Counted from the stretch's first letter, positions 1 through 7,785 are shown. The stretch is DNA of 46,619 bases from Bacteroidaceae bacterium (GCA_024398785.1 JAKSIO010000015.1:1-46619); one strand, 5' to 3'. Numbers and translations are program-made. Notes: generated by a model not told the origin, from the sequence alone.

Positions 1-40
1 TGAACAGGGGACAGGTTCCGTTCGCCATTTCCCTACGCTT

Positions 41-250
41 GTATTTGGATATATGCGTTTCGGACGCTCGCAGTTAGCGCTACCGCTAACCTGCTTTGCT
101 TCCGTCTTTTTACGAATGGTATTTGGATATATGCGTTTCGGACGCTCGCAGTTAGCGCTATGCTGACCTGCTTTGCTTCCGTCTTCTTTACATTCGTATT
201 TGGATATATGCGTTTCGGACGCTCGCAGTTAGCGCTACCGCTAACTAACT
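41..250. repeat. Tandem repeat of about 78 bp, three copies
   Basis: Three near-identical copies begin at about 41, 119 and 196, giving periods of 78 and 77 bp. Each starts GTATTTGGATATATGCG and runs through CGGACGCTCGCAGTTAGCGC. Copies 1 and 2 continue into CTGCTTTGCTTCCGTCTT; copy 3 diverges after CGCTAAC. In copies 1 and 3 GTTAGCG-CTAC-CGCTAAC can fold into a 7-bp stem. An inverted partial copy (CATATATCCAAATAC) lies at 371-385. There is no unique spacer between copies, so this is not CRISPR. Function unknown. Confidence 0.85.
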
Positions 251-439
251 GCTCGTCCCTCCCAAAAGTTAGTCTTGCTGAGCTTTGAAAAACAAGTTTT
301 TCACGCTCATCAATCCTATCTTCCGGGCCCCTCCCGTTCACCTCAGAACGGGTGCTGATGGTCCTCCACGCATATATCCAAATACTGACTCTGAGGTCAA
401 CAGCATCAGTATTCATTTTGGACCGTGCGGCAAATGCAG
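251..439. other. Gene-free spacer between the two repeat families
   Basis: No credible coding region is present. The stretch holds a possible hairpin CCCGTT/AACGGG at about 323-341 and the inverted copy of the left repeat at 371-385. Open frames crossing it are built from the repeats on either side. Confidence 0.5.
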
Positions 440-611
440 GCAAAACGCAGCACGGTCCCCATCAAACCCCGCAAAACGCTAAGGATGGTGTTGGGAAAGT
501 AAGCAAAACGCAACACGGTCCCCAGTAAAATCCGCGAAATACGAAGGATGGTGTTGGGAAAGTAAGCAAAGTGCAACACCGTTGGCATCGCAAAGTACGC
601 GTAAAAGGGTC
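440..611. repeat. 63-bp tandem repeat, two full copies plus a diverged partial
   Basis: Copies run 440-502 and 503-565, with a diverged third from 566. The shared parts are GCAAAACGCA(A/G)CACGGTCCCC and AAGGATGGTGTTGGGAAAG. The unit is exactly 63 nt, and on the minus strand it reads as a 21-codon repeat containing FAYFPNTIL. At the first junction GTGTTG (488-493) and CAACAC (511-516) can pair. GGACCGTGC (420-428) pairs with GCACGGTCC (450-458). No start context or promoter supports a gene, so I treat it as a non-coding repeat. Confidence 0.75.
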
Positions 612-634
612 AAAATGCGTAGGAAGGAACAAAA

Positions 635-669
635 AAAAGACCGGGCAAGATAAGTTGTCCGGTCTTTTA
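635..669 (-). terminator. Intrinsic terminator of fba
   Basis: Read on minus, a GACCGG/CCGGTC stem is extended by flanking A/T pairs and followed by a long T run. It sits about 25 nt past the fba stop. Confidence 0.85.
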
Positions 670-692
670 TTTGGATGTAAAATGTAATCTGA

Positions 693-1694
693 TTACTTCT
701 GCAGCAGTTTGCCGTCTGAACCAAGAACGTTTACAATCTTGTGGATGTACATCTTCTTCATGTTCTCACGAGCAGGTTTCAGATACTGACGTGGGTCAAA
801 ATCACCCGGGTGCTCAGCAAGATGCTTGCGGATAGCAGCAGTCATAGCCAAACGTGAGTCAGAGTCAATGTTGATTTTGCAAACAGCGCTCTTAGAAGCC
901 TTGCGGAGCTGCTCCTCAGGAATACCAATTGCAGCTTCAAGCTTGCCACCAAACTGGTTGATAGTGTTAACCTCGTCCATAGGAACTGAAGATGAACCGT
1001 GGAGAACGATTGGGAAACCAGGAAGTTTCTTCTCAATTTCCTCAAGAACATCAAATGCCAATGGAGGTGGAACAAGAACACCGTTAACCAATGTGCACTG
1101 TGCAGGTGTAAACTTGTGTGCACCGTGTGATGTACCTATAGAGATAGCCAATGAATCGCAACCTGTACGTGTAGCGAATTCAATTACCTCTTCAGGTTTT
1201 GTATAATGTGATTCTGCAGCAGAAACCTCATCTTCAACACCGGCAAGAACACCAAGTTCAGCCTCTACTGTTACATCGAACTGATGAGCGTAGTCAACAA
1301 CTTTTTTTGCAAGAGCTATATTCTCTTCGAATGGCAGGTGTGAACCGTCAATCATAACAGAAGAGAAACCGTTGTCAATACAATCCTTGCAGAGTTCAAA
1401 ACTGTCACCGTGATCAAGGTGAAGAACAATTTCAGGATGTTCGCAACCAAGTTCCTTTGCATATTCTACAGCACCTTTTGCAAGGTTACGCAGAATTGTG
1501 CCGTTTGCATAGTTACGTGCACCTTTAGAAACCTGCATGATAACTGGAGACTTTGTCTCAACAGCAGCCATTACAATAGCCTGCATCTGCTCCATTGTAT
1601 TGAAGTTGAAGGCAGGGATAGCATAACCACCCTTAACGGCAGCCTTGAACATTTCGCGGGTATTTACCAAACCCAGATCTTTGTAATTTACCAT
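693..1694 (-). CDS. fba: Class II fructose-1,6-bisphosphate aldolase
   Basis: This cytosolic zinc enzyme splits fructose-1,6-bisphosphate into dihydroxyacetone phosphate and glyceraldehyde-3-phosphate in glycolysis, and runs backwards in gluconeogenesis. The 333-aa product has the class II signature HLDHGDS at residues 92-98, whose His supplies a zinc ligand. It also has the EAELG segment, GTSHGAHKF and LHGSSS phosphate-binding regions, and NIDSDSR near the C-terminus. The length is normal for the family. The ATG is preceded by a 50-nt leader and a good Bacteroidota promoter. The gene is monocistronic, with its own terminator, and divergent from the HAD phosphatase gene. Family assignment is secure. 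Confidence 0.97.
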   Translation of the reverse strand: MVNYKDLGLVNTREMFKAAVKGGYAIPAFNFNTMEQMQAIVMAAVETKSPVIMQVSKGARNYANGTILRNLAKGAVEYAKELGCEHPEIVLHLDHGDSFELCKDCIDNGFSSVMIDGSHLPFEENIALAKKVVDYAHQFDVTVEAELGVLAGVEDEVSAAESHYTKPEEVIEFATRTGCDSLAISIGTSHGAHKFTPAQCTLVNGVLVPPPLAFDVLEEIEKKLPGFPIVLHGSSSVPMDEVNTINQFGGKLEAAIGIPEEQLRKASKSAVCKINIDSDSRLAMTAAIRKHLAEHPGDFDPRQYLKPARENMKKMYIHKIVNVLGSDGKLLQK

Positions 1695-1746
1695 ATTGTT
1701 TAGTTAAAAAGTTTGACTTTTTCACGCCTTTCTACGAAAAGCGGTG

Positions 1747-1779
1747 CAAAGGTAGTAAAAATATAAGAACCATGCCAAA
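1747..1779 (-). promoter_or_regulatory. Promoter of fba
   Basis: Read on minus: TTTG (complement of 1776-1779), 21 nt, then TACCTTTG (complement of 1747-1754). This matches the Bacteroidota -33/-7 consensus and lies about 50 nt upstream of the fba start. Confidence 0.75.
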
Positions 1780-1798
1780 TATTAACAATAAAAAGAGT

Positions 1799-1806
1799 TA
1801 CTTTTG
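1799..1806 (+). promoter_or_regulatory. -7 box for the HAD phosphatase gene
   Basis: TACTTTTG matches TAnnTTTG 39 nt before the ATG at 1846. No clear TTTG -33 element is seen, so support is moderate. Confidence 0.5.
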
Positions 1807-1845
1807 CAGACATGAGCCAAAACAAGGCTCCATACAATCCACAAT

Positions 1846-2616
1846 ATGGTAAAAGTCATTTTTTTTGATATAGACGGCACACTGGTCAGCCTTAAAACCC
1901 ACAGAATGCCTGAGTCAACACATTCAGCATTGCAGCAGCTGCGTGACAAAGGCATCAAAATAGTTATCTGCAGCGGCAGGCCCATGTGTCTGATTGACAA
2001 TCTTGAGGGAGAAAATTTTGATGGATACATTACCGTCAACGGCGCAATATGCCAGATAGGAGACAACATTGTTTACAAGCATGCGCTTCCCCAATCAGAA
2101 GTACAGAACTGGATCAATTACTCCCACGCCAACAAGGTTGACGGATGTATGATTACGTTGGACAGTGTATATATCAACAGGGTTTCTCCGGCCGCCGTGC
2201 AATTTTTCGAAATACTGAACTACCCTCTGCCTCCTGTAAAGGATTTCCGCGAATTGTCAGACACCCCAATTTTTCAGATAGTAGGTCTGATATCAAAGGA
2301 ACAGGAGATGCATGCCAAGGCAGCCATGCCGGGGTGCACATTCAAGCGTTGGCATCCGCTATTCACGGACATAATAATGGGAGAAAACAACAAAAGTCTT
2401 GGTATGCGTTCAATGCTGAAACACATGGGTATAGACCGTTCTGACTGTATGGCGTTCGGCGATGGTGACAACGACCTGGAAATGCTTGATTATGCCGGAA
2501 TTGGTATTGCAATGGGAAACAGCGATGACGAAGTGCACGCCCATGCCGACTATGTTACAACAGACTGCGAGGATGACGGAATTTTGAATGCACTGAAACA
2601 TTTCAAAATTTTGTAA
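1846..2616 (+). CDS. Cof-type HAD-superfamily phosphatase
   Basis: This is a predicted cytosolic Mg-dependent phosphatase of the HAD superfamily, Cof/YbiV-like group. Such enzymes usually act on small sugar phosphates or nucleotides. All four HAD motifs are visible in the 256-aa product: motif I DIDGT at 8-12 with nucleophile D8, motif II Ser43 in SGRP, motif III Lys183, and motif IV GDGDND at 205-210. The region between motifs II and III (about 85-180) is the C2-type cap that sets substrate choice. The substrate cannot be read from sequence. The gene is transcribed away from fba and appears to be alone in its unit. Confidence 0.88.
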   Translation: MVKVIFFDIDGTLVSLKTHRMPESTHSALQQLRDKGIKIVICSGRPMCLIDNLEGENFDGYITVNGAICQIGDNIVYKHALPQSEVQNWINYSHANKVDGCMITLDSVYINRVSPAAVQFFEILNYPLPPVKDFRELSDTPIFQIVGLISKEQEMHAKAAMPGCTFKRWHPLFTDIIMGENNKSLGMRSMLKHMGIDRSDCMAFGDGDNDLEMLDYAGIGIAMGNSDDEVHAHADYVTTDCEDDGILNALKHFKIL

Positions 2617-2631
2617 AAATTACAGGATTTC

Positions 2632-2663
2632 TTTGGCACATTAAAAAGAATATAGTACATTTG
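2632..2663 (+). promoter_or_regulatory. Promoter of rpmE2
   Basis: TTTG (2632-2635), 20 nt, TACATTTG (2656-2663). Start of transcription is expected near 2668, giving a leader of about 65 nt. Confidence 0.75.
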
Positions 2664-2733
2664 CACCCTGAAAATCCATTACACAGATTTTTTGTTACCA
2701 AACAAGAATTAAAACAATAAAAATTAAACAGAT

Positions 2734-2982
2734 ATGAAACAGGGAATTCATCCAGAAAGCTATCGTCCGGTTGTTTTCAAAGATATGTCAAACGGTGATT
2801 GTTTCCTTTCACGCTCAACATGTGCTACAAAAGAGACAATTGAATTTGAAGGTCAGACATATCCTTTGATCAAGTTGGAAATCTCCAACACATCACACCC
2901 GTTCTTTACAGGTAAGTCTAAGTTGGTAGATACAGCCGGTCGCGTTGACAAGTTCTTGAACCGTTACGGCAAAAAGAAATAA
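2734..2982 (+). CDS. rpmE2: 50S ribosomal protein L31 type B
   Basis: This is a small structural protein of the large ribosomal subunit that sits at the subunit interface. The 82-aa product begins [15 protein letters not shown] and has the [17 protein letters not shown] segment typical of L31. It is the type B (zinc-free) form, because the CxxC zinc-ligand pairs of type A L31 are absent. It is the only gene between its own promoter and a strong terminator. Confidence 0.95.
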   Translation: MKQGIHPESYRPVVFKDMSNGDCFLSRSTCATKETIEFEGQTYPLIKLEISNTSHPFFTGKSKLVDTAGRVDKFLNRYGKKK

Positions 2983-3000
2983 TATTCCTAACAAGATAAA

Positions 3001-3039
3001 AAGAACAGGGAGGCTAAAAAGTCTCCCTGTTCTTTTTTT
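3001..3039. terminator. Bidirectional intrinsic terminator
   Basis: A 12-bp stem (AAGAACAGGGAG at 3001-3012 with CTCCCTGTTCTT at 3023-3034) is followed by T's on plus and T-rich sequence on minus. It ends rpmE2 and the convergent truA operon. Confidence 0.9.
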
Positions 3040-3052
3040 ACATATGAGCAAA

Positions 3053-3679
3053 TTATTTGAAACGCTTGCCGTTCCACCGCAATTCAACAGGTTGCTCTGT
3101 GAACCAGTTCAAAAATCTGACGCTGTCTTCCACACTTAAAAACGCGTTGCCCGTGTATTTGAACCAAAGTGACTGTCCAAGCGTATCGGCCTCAATAATG
3201 TAAGAATCTAACGGGATACTGTTTTCAAGCAACCTTATTGAGTCATTTTTTGCATATTCTTTCTTAACAAAGTTCCGCAGAGACGGCATCGGACACAAAG
3301 ATTCATCAACAATACGCTGCCATTCAGTAGAATAAAAAGAAATCACACTCAAAGGAACGGACGTATTAAAAGTATGTATCAAAGATAAAACCGTATCAGT
3401 TTTATGGGTGAACATTACCATCTCCACATGCGATGCTAGTGTATACAAAAAACTGAGCCGCCTGTCAGAAACATCAATGTTACCGTCTCCATCTTCTCCA
3501 GCATATTGAATAGCGTCATACATATCCAGAAGGTCCAGTCTGTCTCTCTTCTCCATAACAGGCAATATAGTGTCAGGCATAGAGACAAAGAAATCACGTA
3601 TTTTCAATGAATCAGCAAATACCGTTTGAGAAACAAACAAAACTATTGACAATAATACAATCCTACACCTCATACACAC
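3053..3679 (-). CDS. DUF3256-like exported protein
   Basis: The 208-aa product resembles DUF3256 proteins, known almost only from Bacteroidales and without an assigned function. The N-terminus holds a signal peptide of the form MRCRIVLLSIVLFVSQTVFA, so the mature part is probably periplasmic. The FFVSMPDTILPVMEKRDRLD segment after the signal is the part that suggests the family. The frame opens at 3679; an ATG two codons later (3673) gives a cleaner signal peptide and may be the true start. The first 17 nt overlap the end of truA, so this is the last gene of that operon. Family assignment is from memory of its shape. Confidence 0.65.
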   Translation of the reverse strand: MCMRCRIVLLSIVLFVSQTVFADSLKIRDFFVSMPDTILPVMEKRDRLDLLDMYDAIQYAGEDGDGNIDVSDRRLSFLYTLASHVEMVMFTHKTDTVLSLIHTFNTSVPLSVISFYSTEWQRIVDESLCPMPSLRNFVKKEYAKNDSIRLLENSIPLDSYIIEADTLGQSLWFKYTGNAFLSVEDSVRFLNWFTEQPVELRWNGKRFK

Positions 3680-4412
3680 TATCAGGATACTCTACTCTAT
3701 CTAAAAACAGACCTGCTGCGGGAACGGAATCGCCTGCACTGCATCTGTCCTTGCATTCAATTATTTGAACAAAACGTTCCATATCAATTTTACCGCGCCC
3801 CAATTGAAGCAATGTTCCCACAATGGCACGTACCATATTGCGCAAAAAACGGTCAGCCTCAATAACAAACTCAAGTCTGCCGTCAGGCAACACATTCCAC
3901 TGCGCCACAGAAACGTGACAGATATTGGTCTTTGTATCGGTATGCAACTTGGCAAAGCTGGTAAAATCTGAAACATTCAATAAAACCCCTGCCGCCTTAT
4001 TCATCAATTCCACATCAGGCATTGAGAACATTCGCATGCAATATTTTTTTTCGAATGGATTCTTGGAAACAGAAACATAATACCTATACCTGCGTAATAT
4101 GGCATCGAAACGGGCATGAGCGTCATCTCTAACATGTACCATATTGTTTACGGCGATGTCACCGGGAAGCAGCATATTCAATTTGCCGGTCAGTAACTTT
4201 ACATCAGTATCATCAGGAAGATCAACATGCGCAATCATCTGGTGCGCGTGCACACCTGCATCAGTACGGCCAGCTCCAACTATGTCAACAGGTCTCTGAT
4301 AGATTGTTGACAGAGCCTTTTCGATAGTTTCCTGCACAGACTTATCTTTTGGCTGGCGTTGCCAACCGCTATAGTCCGTTCCATCATAAGATATGTCAAG
4401 AAAAAATCTCAT
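3663..4412 (-). CDS. truA: tRNA pseudouridine(38-40) synthase
   Basis: TruA converts uridines 38, 39 and 40 of the tRNA anticodon arm to pseudouridine. The 249-aa product starts MRFFLDISYDGTDYSGWQRQ and has the signature GAGRTDAGVHA at residues 46-56, with catalytic Asp51. The FLRNMVRAIVGTLLQLGRGK segment of the C-terminal half is also typical. The length is normal. It lies 10 nt after rsmE and overlaps the DUF3256 gene, so it is translated from a polycistronic message of RNA-modification genes. Confidence 0.96.
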   Translation of the reverse strand: MRFFLDISYDGTDYSGWQRQPKDKSVQETIEKALSTIYQRPVDIVGAGRTDAGVHAHQMIAHVDLPDDTDVKLLTGKLNMLLPGDIAVNNMVHVRDDAHARFDAILRRYRYYVSVSKNPFEKKYCMRMFSMPDVELMNKAAGVLLNVSDFTSFAKLHTDTKTNICHVSVAQWNVLPDGRLEFVIEADRFLRNMVRAIVGTLLQLGRGKIDMERFVQIIECKDRCSAGDSVPAAGLFLDRVEYPDSVYEV

Positions 4413-4422
4413 ATCCTTGCTT

Positions 4423-5127
4423 TCAGCCTATCTGATTCTTTAAATTGGCAATATGACACGCCACCAGAGCTGCTGTTTCAGTGCGCAGACGTGACGGTCC
4501 CAATGAAACAGGTTCAAATCCATTGGCAAGTGCCATCTCAATTTCAGAAGGAGAAAAATCCCCTTCCGGTCCAATCAGAACCAAAGCGTTGGTATTCGGT
4601 GTTAGAACATCCTGCAGCAACTGTTTGCGTCCCGGCTCAAGATGGGCAATACATTTGACACCATCAAACGGAGTTTTGACAATATCATTAAAACTGATCA
4701 TATTGTCAAATTGCGGCAAAGTTGCCTTATAGGACTGTTTCATAGCGGAAACTGCTATACGTTCAATTCTTTCGGAATTTATACTGCAACGCTCGCTGTT
4801 GCATGTTTTCATGAAACTGATACGGTCAACACCTATTTCAACAGCTTTCTCCACAAACCACTCATTGCGATCCATCATTTTTGTAGGAGCAACTGCAACA
4901 CATATCTGCCCTTTCCACAGATCGGGTTGTTTTGACCGTTCCGTTATATGCACCAGGCACCGTTTGGGAGAACATGCCGTAAGAACCGCCTTATACATAT
5001 AGCCCTTTCCATCAGTTACACTGATTTCATCACCTTCTTTCAAACGCAGCACACGCACAGCATGCACTGCCTCTGCCTGAGGCAATTCATTTGTCTGTTC
5101 AATATCAGGAGCGTAAAACAGCCACAT
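4423..5127 (-). CDS. rsmE: 16S rRNA (uracil(1498)-N3)-methyltransferase
   Basis: RsmE is a SPOUT-fold methyltransferase that uses S-adenosylmethionine to methylate U1498 of 16S rRNA. In the 234-aa product the trefoil-knot cofactor-binding motifs are clear: LIGPEGDF from residue 184 and SLGPSRLRTETA at 208-219. A PUA-like N-terminal domain fills about 1-70. It starts 3 nt after the bifunctional-nuclease gene and is followed 10 nt later by truA. Confidence 0.95.
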   Translation of the reverse strand: MWLFYAPDIEQTNELPQAEAVHAVRVLRLKEGDEISVTDGKGYMYKAVLTACSPKRCLVHITERSKQPDLWKGQICVAVAPTKMMDRNEWFVEKAVEIGVDRISFMKTCNSERCSINSERIERIAVSAMKQSYKATLPQFDNMISFNDIVKTPFDGVKCIAHLEPGRKQLLQDVLTPNTNALVLIGPEGDFSPSEIEMALANGFEPVSLGPSRLRTETAALVACHIANLKNQIG

Positions 5128-5130
5128 AAA

Positions 5131-5667
5131 CTACTGCTTTTGAGCATTGATAATATCACGGATTTTGGCTGCAAGTTCATAATTTTCCGACTTGATAGCC
5201 TTTTCCAACTGTTCTTGAAGCGGAATCTCAAACTCCTCCTTCTTGACAACCAGGCTGCTTTTGTCAAGCAATTCCGTGTCTATATATATAGGAACTTTTG
5301 CACGTATGGCAATAGCAATGGCATCGCTGGCTTTTACATTTGCCATTATCTTGCTGTCACCTAAAGAATCTGTAAAAGCCATATCGGCCACATACATAAA
5401 ATGGTCCAAACGGGTAATAGTCACACTTGTTATATTGATTCCGCATGTAGCAGCCAGTTGCATATACAAATCCCATATTGATGGAAACTGCATGCCTCCT
5501 ATGGAAAAATTCAACATAACGGCCTGCGGACTATCAAGTCCTAACAAGACCGAAATCATTCTTTGGCCACCAATCTCTTTCATGATGACAGCCGGTATAT
5601 GGTTCTTATTGGGAGTACCTACAAAACCTATACGGTACATTTCCAATTCAGATAAATTATTGTCCAT
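5131..5667 (-). CDS. Bifunctional nuclease (BFN/DUF151) family protein with UVR motif
   Basis: The 178-aa product combines a BFN/DUF151 domain (about 15-135) with a C-terminal UvrB/UvrC-type motif (LEKAIKSENYELAAKIRDII, about 153-172). BFN members have been described as nucleases acting on RNA and DNA. The UVR motif usually mediates contacts between repair or Clp proteins. This pairing is common in Bacteroidota, but the cellular role is unsettled. The gene lies between the permease (4 nt upstream) and rsmE (3 nt downstream), so it is co-transcribed with both. Confidence 0.85.
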   Translation of the reverse strand: MDNNLSELEMYRIGFVGTPNKNHIPAVIMKEIGGQRMISVLLGLDSPQAVMLNFSIGGMQFPSIWDLYMQLAATCGINITSVTITRLDHFMYVADMAFTDSLGDSKIMANVKASDAIAIAIRAKVPIYIDTELLDKSSLVVKKEEFEIPLQEQLEKAIKSENYELAAKIRDIINAQKQ

Positions 5668-5671
5668 AAAG

Positions 5672-6910
5672 TCACTTTTTATTTCGGTACAAAATTAGGA
5701 AAAGAAACAACAAGACAAACATATACGCCGAAAAAATGAGCCATATGCTAGTCCAGTTGCCAACAAGGTATGAAACACCGTCCACCACCTTTGACTCCGT
5801 AAATTTATTTACAACAAACTGACATGCAACAATTCCTACTGTTCCTCCCAAACCGTTGCTGAACATCAGCACAAATCCTTGTGCGCTTGAGCGTATGTTA
5901 GCCGGAACATTCATATCAATGTATAGCGATGTGGCAATGGAATACAGATTGAACGATACTCCGTATATCAGCATTGACAGAATTATCAGCAATGCAGAAG
6001 GCATACACGGCGTTGCAAAAGCCAAAAGCACAAAATGCAATATCCATGAAATTATACCTATTGCATATACACTCTTGATTGAAAAGTTCTTCATGAAAAC
6101 CGGCACCAGCAACATCACCAAAGCCTCAGCAATTTGCGACACAGACAAGAGCAAAACAGAATTTCTGACAAAAAAGACGTTACGCATAGCCGGATCAGCG
6201 GCAAAACTATCCAGGAAAGGACCGTTATAAGCATTCGAAAGTTGCAGGCTCAATCCTATGAAGAAAGCAAAAAGGAGCAAAACAGCAAGATTCCGTTCCT
6301 TCAACGGAGCTAAAGTCAGAGATTGGCTTGAATGTTGTCTGTGTTCACCTTTATGCTCTTTAATCATGCACGATGCCAACAACAGCAATGCTGAAATAAA
6401 AGCACCCTGAACAAACAGCATACCGGATTGCTGTCCCTTCAACCAATTGACTATCCACATGGAAAATACAAATCCTACTGTACCCCACATTCTGATTGCA
6501 GGAAAATGAGCCACAGTATCATAACCATTCGCGGACAATTCCTGATAGCTTAAAGAAAAATACAGAGAAATGGTTGGAATAAAGCCAGCTGACAAAACAA
6601 AAAACATCACCGCATACACCGTAAGGGAAACACCGCCGGACAGTGCATAACATCCAATAGAGGCCAACCCTATCATGGATATTATATGACAGATTCTGTA
6701 AACTTTCAAGGTTGAGAGCCACTTATCGGCAACATAACCTGTCAATATGGGAATAACCAGTGCAACAAAACCCTGAATTGCAAACAGGAATCCAACATTT
6801 CCGCCAAGTCCTCTGTTAGCAAAGAATATTCCCATCGAGGTCAGATAAGACCCCCAAACAGCATATTCCAGAAAACCGATTATTGACAATTTTGATTTAA
6901 TCCCAAGCAT
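5672..6910 (-). CDS. MFS permease, nucleoside:H+ symporter (NupG-like) type
   Basis: The 412-aa product is an inner-membrane protein with about 12 hydrophobic segments and a short charged loop (about 185-205) between its halves, the layout of the major facilitator superfamily. The opening FLEYAVWGSYLTSMGIFF and the FPAIRMWGTVGFVFSMWIV segment resemble the nucleoside:H+ symporter (NupG/XapB) group, so nucleoside uptake is the best guess. It heads the five-gene minus-strand operon. Its leader has a matching promoter and a terminator-like hairpin before the start codon. Substrate is inferred from family resemblance only. Confidence 0.85.
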   Translation of the reverse strand: MLGIKSKLSIIGFLEYAVWGSYLTSMGIFFANRGLGGNVGFLFAIQGFVALVIPILTGYVADKWLSTLKVYRICHIISMIGLASIGCYALSGGVSLTVYAVMFFVLSAGFIPTISLYFSLSYQELSANGYDTVAHFPAIRMWGTVGFVFSMWIVNWLKGQQSGMLFVQGAFISALLLLASCMIKEHKGEHRQHSSQSLTLAPLKERNLAVLLLFAFFIGLSLQLSNAYNGPFLDSFAADPAMRNVFFVRNSVLLLSVSQIAEALVMLLVPVFMKNFSIKSVYAIGIISWILHFVLLAFATPCMPSALLIILSMLIYGVSFNLYSIATSLYIDMNVPANIRSSAQGFVLMFSNGLGGTVGIVACQFVVNKFTESKVVDGVSYLVGNWTSIWLIFSAYMFVLLFLFLILYRNKK

Positions 6911-6934
6911 ATTTCAACATTATTAGACATATAA

Positions 6935-6970
6935 AAAAACGAAAGGAAGTTATCGTCACGACAACTTCCC
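6935..6970 (-). terminator. Terminator hairpin in the permease leader (possible attenuator)
   Basis: Read on minus: GGAAGTTGTCG, 3-nt loop, CGATAACTTCC (one G-U pair), then TTTCGTTTTTTT. It lies downstream of the predicted operon promoter and about 30 nt before the permease ATG. It is therefore either an attenuator or a terminator of the upstream exonuclease gene that the permease transcript must also cross. TATTAGA and TCTAATA flank it and can form an outer stem. Confidence 0.7.
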
Positions 6971-7006
6971 CTCCAATTAAAATCTAATACCATGAAAAAC
7001 ACATCG

Positions 7007-7037
7007 CAAATTTATCCATTGTTTTCAATAAAACAAA
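7007..7037 (-). promoter_or_regulatory. Promoter of the permease-BFN-rsmE-truA operon
   Basis: Read on minus: TTTG (complement of 7034-7037), 19 nt, TAAATTTG (complement of 7007-7014). Expected start near 7002 leaves a leader of about 90 nt. Confidence 0.7.
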
Positions 7038-7072
7038 GAAAACATAAAAAAACTGCAGCCGTTTAACAATAA

Positions 7073-7714
7073 TTAAGATTCTGTTTCAGAAGGGACTTTA
7101 TTAACTATTAGCATATTATGCTTTACCAGGTCGTCAAGATACATCCAAATCTTCAATGTAGCCCACGCATCAGTCGCAGCATAACATATCTGAGAAGGAA
7201 GCAACTCCTCGGCCTGCCAATTGCTCAAACGCTGGGCTTTTGATATTTTCATATTGAAAAGCAAGGCATACAATCTCTGCAGACCTATTTCTTCTATACC
7301 CAAAGCGTGAACATAATCCTGCAGTTCAACAAAACCGGCAGGATCAAAACTGCGTCTTGCAGATAAAGCAGAAAAATCATCTTTAGTAGACAAACCCACT
7401 TTAACAATATCAGGACTTTGAAGAATATCAACCAGACAATCCGGGAATCCTGTCAGATGCAATCTGAACAAATATGCCTTAGTCAAAGTTGAGAACTGCA
7501 AGAGCGACACTTTATAGTGGACTCCACGTTGAAAAGATGGTTTTGTTTCCGTGTCAAACCCAATATACTTTTCCTTTTTCAATTCCAGTACGGCATCTTC
7601 CGCTTCCTGTACAGTATTGATAACTACAGTTTCACCAGGGAACTTGACAACAGGATAAGTATTGATCAACGACTTATCAACTTTGCTTAATATCGTAACC
7701 TTTTCTCGTTTCAT
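7073..7714 (-). CDS. DEDDy 3'-5' exonuclease (RNase D/WRN-like)
   Basis: This is a stand-alone exonuclease domain of the DnaQ-like fold, predicted to trim RNA or DNA from the 3' end with two metal ions. The 213-aa product shows ExoI as D54-x-E56 in GFDTET, ExoII around VGLSTKDD, and ExoIII as Y178-xxx-D182 in YAATD, which defines the DEDDy subtype. It lacks the HRDC domains of true RNase D. An in-frame TTG at 7726 is rejected as the start because it overlaps the -7 box (7724-7731). The ATG at 7714 fits, leaving a very short leader. Confidence 0.85.
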   Translation of the reverse strand: MKREKVTILSKVDKSLINTYPVVKFPGETVVINTVQEAEDAVLELKKEKYIGFDTETKPSFQRGVHYKVSLLQFSTLTKAYLFRLHLTGFPDCLVDILQSPDIVKVGLSTKDDFSALSARRSFDPAGFVELQDYVHALGIEEIGLQRLYALLFNMKISKAQRLSNWQAEELLPSQICYAATDAWATLKIWMYLDDLVKHNMLIVNKVPSETES

Positions 7715-7723
7715 CAATGAGCA

Positions 7724-7731
7724 CAAAGTTA
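7724..7731 (-). promoter_or_regulatory. -7 box of the exonuclease gene
   Basis: TAACTTTG on minus, only 9 nt before the ATG at 7714. The -33 element is weak. The message would have almost no leader. Confidence 0.55.
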
Positions 7732-7753
7732 CTTATTTTTTATGACAATCCGT

Positions 7754-7785
7754 CTTGCACAGTTTGAAAAATAAAGTTAACTTCG
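7754..7785 (+). promoter_or_regulatory. Probable promoter of ftsK
   Basis: CTTG (7754-7757), 20 nt, TAACTTCG (7778-7785). One mismatch to consensus in each element, with correct spacing. The ATG is 31 nt further on. Confidence 0.5.

Noticed and set aside
41..250. Possible CRISPR array
   Set aside because: The 78-bp units are contiguous with no unique spacers, and no cas genes are in the window.
33..443. 136-aa minus-strand open frame with repeated ALTASVRNAYIQI
   Set aside because: It is made of the 78-bp nucleotide repeat and has no promoter, start context or domain. The repetition is better explained at the DNA level.
406..724. Two minus-strand frames (60 and 81 aa) with FAYFPNTIL repeats
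   Set aside because: They arise from the 63-bp repeat. One runs through the fba terminator and into fba. No sign of translation.
6909..6993. Leader peptide gene starting at 6993 on minus
   Set aside because: No ribosome-binding evidence or diagnostic codon run, and it passes through the terminator hairpin. Kept only as a remark in the attenuator finding.
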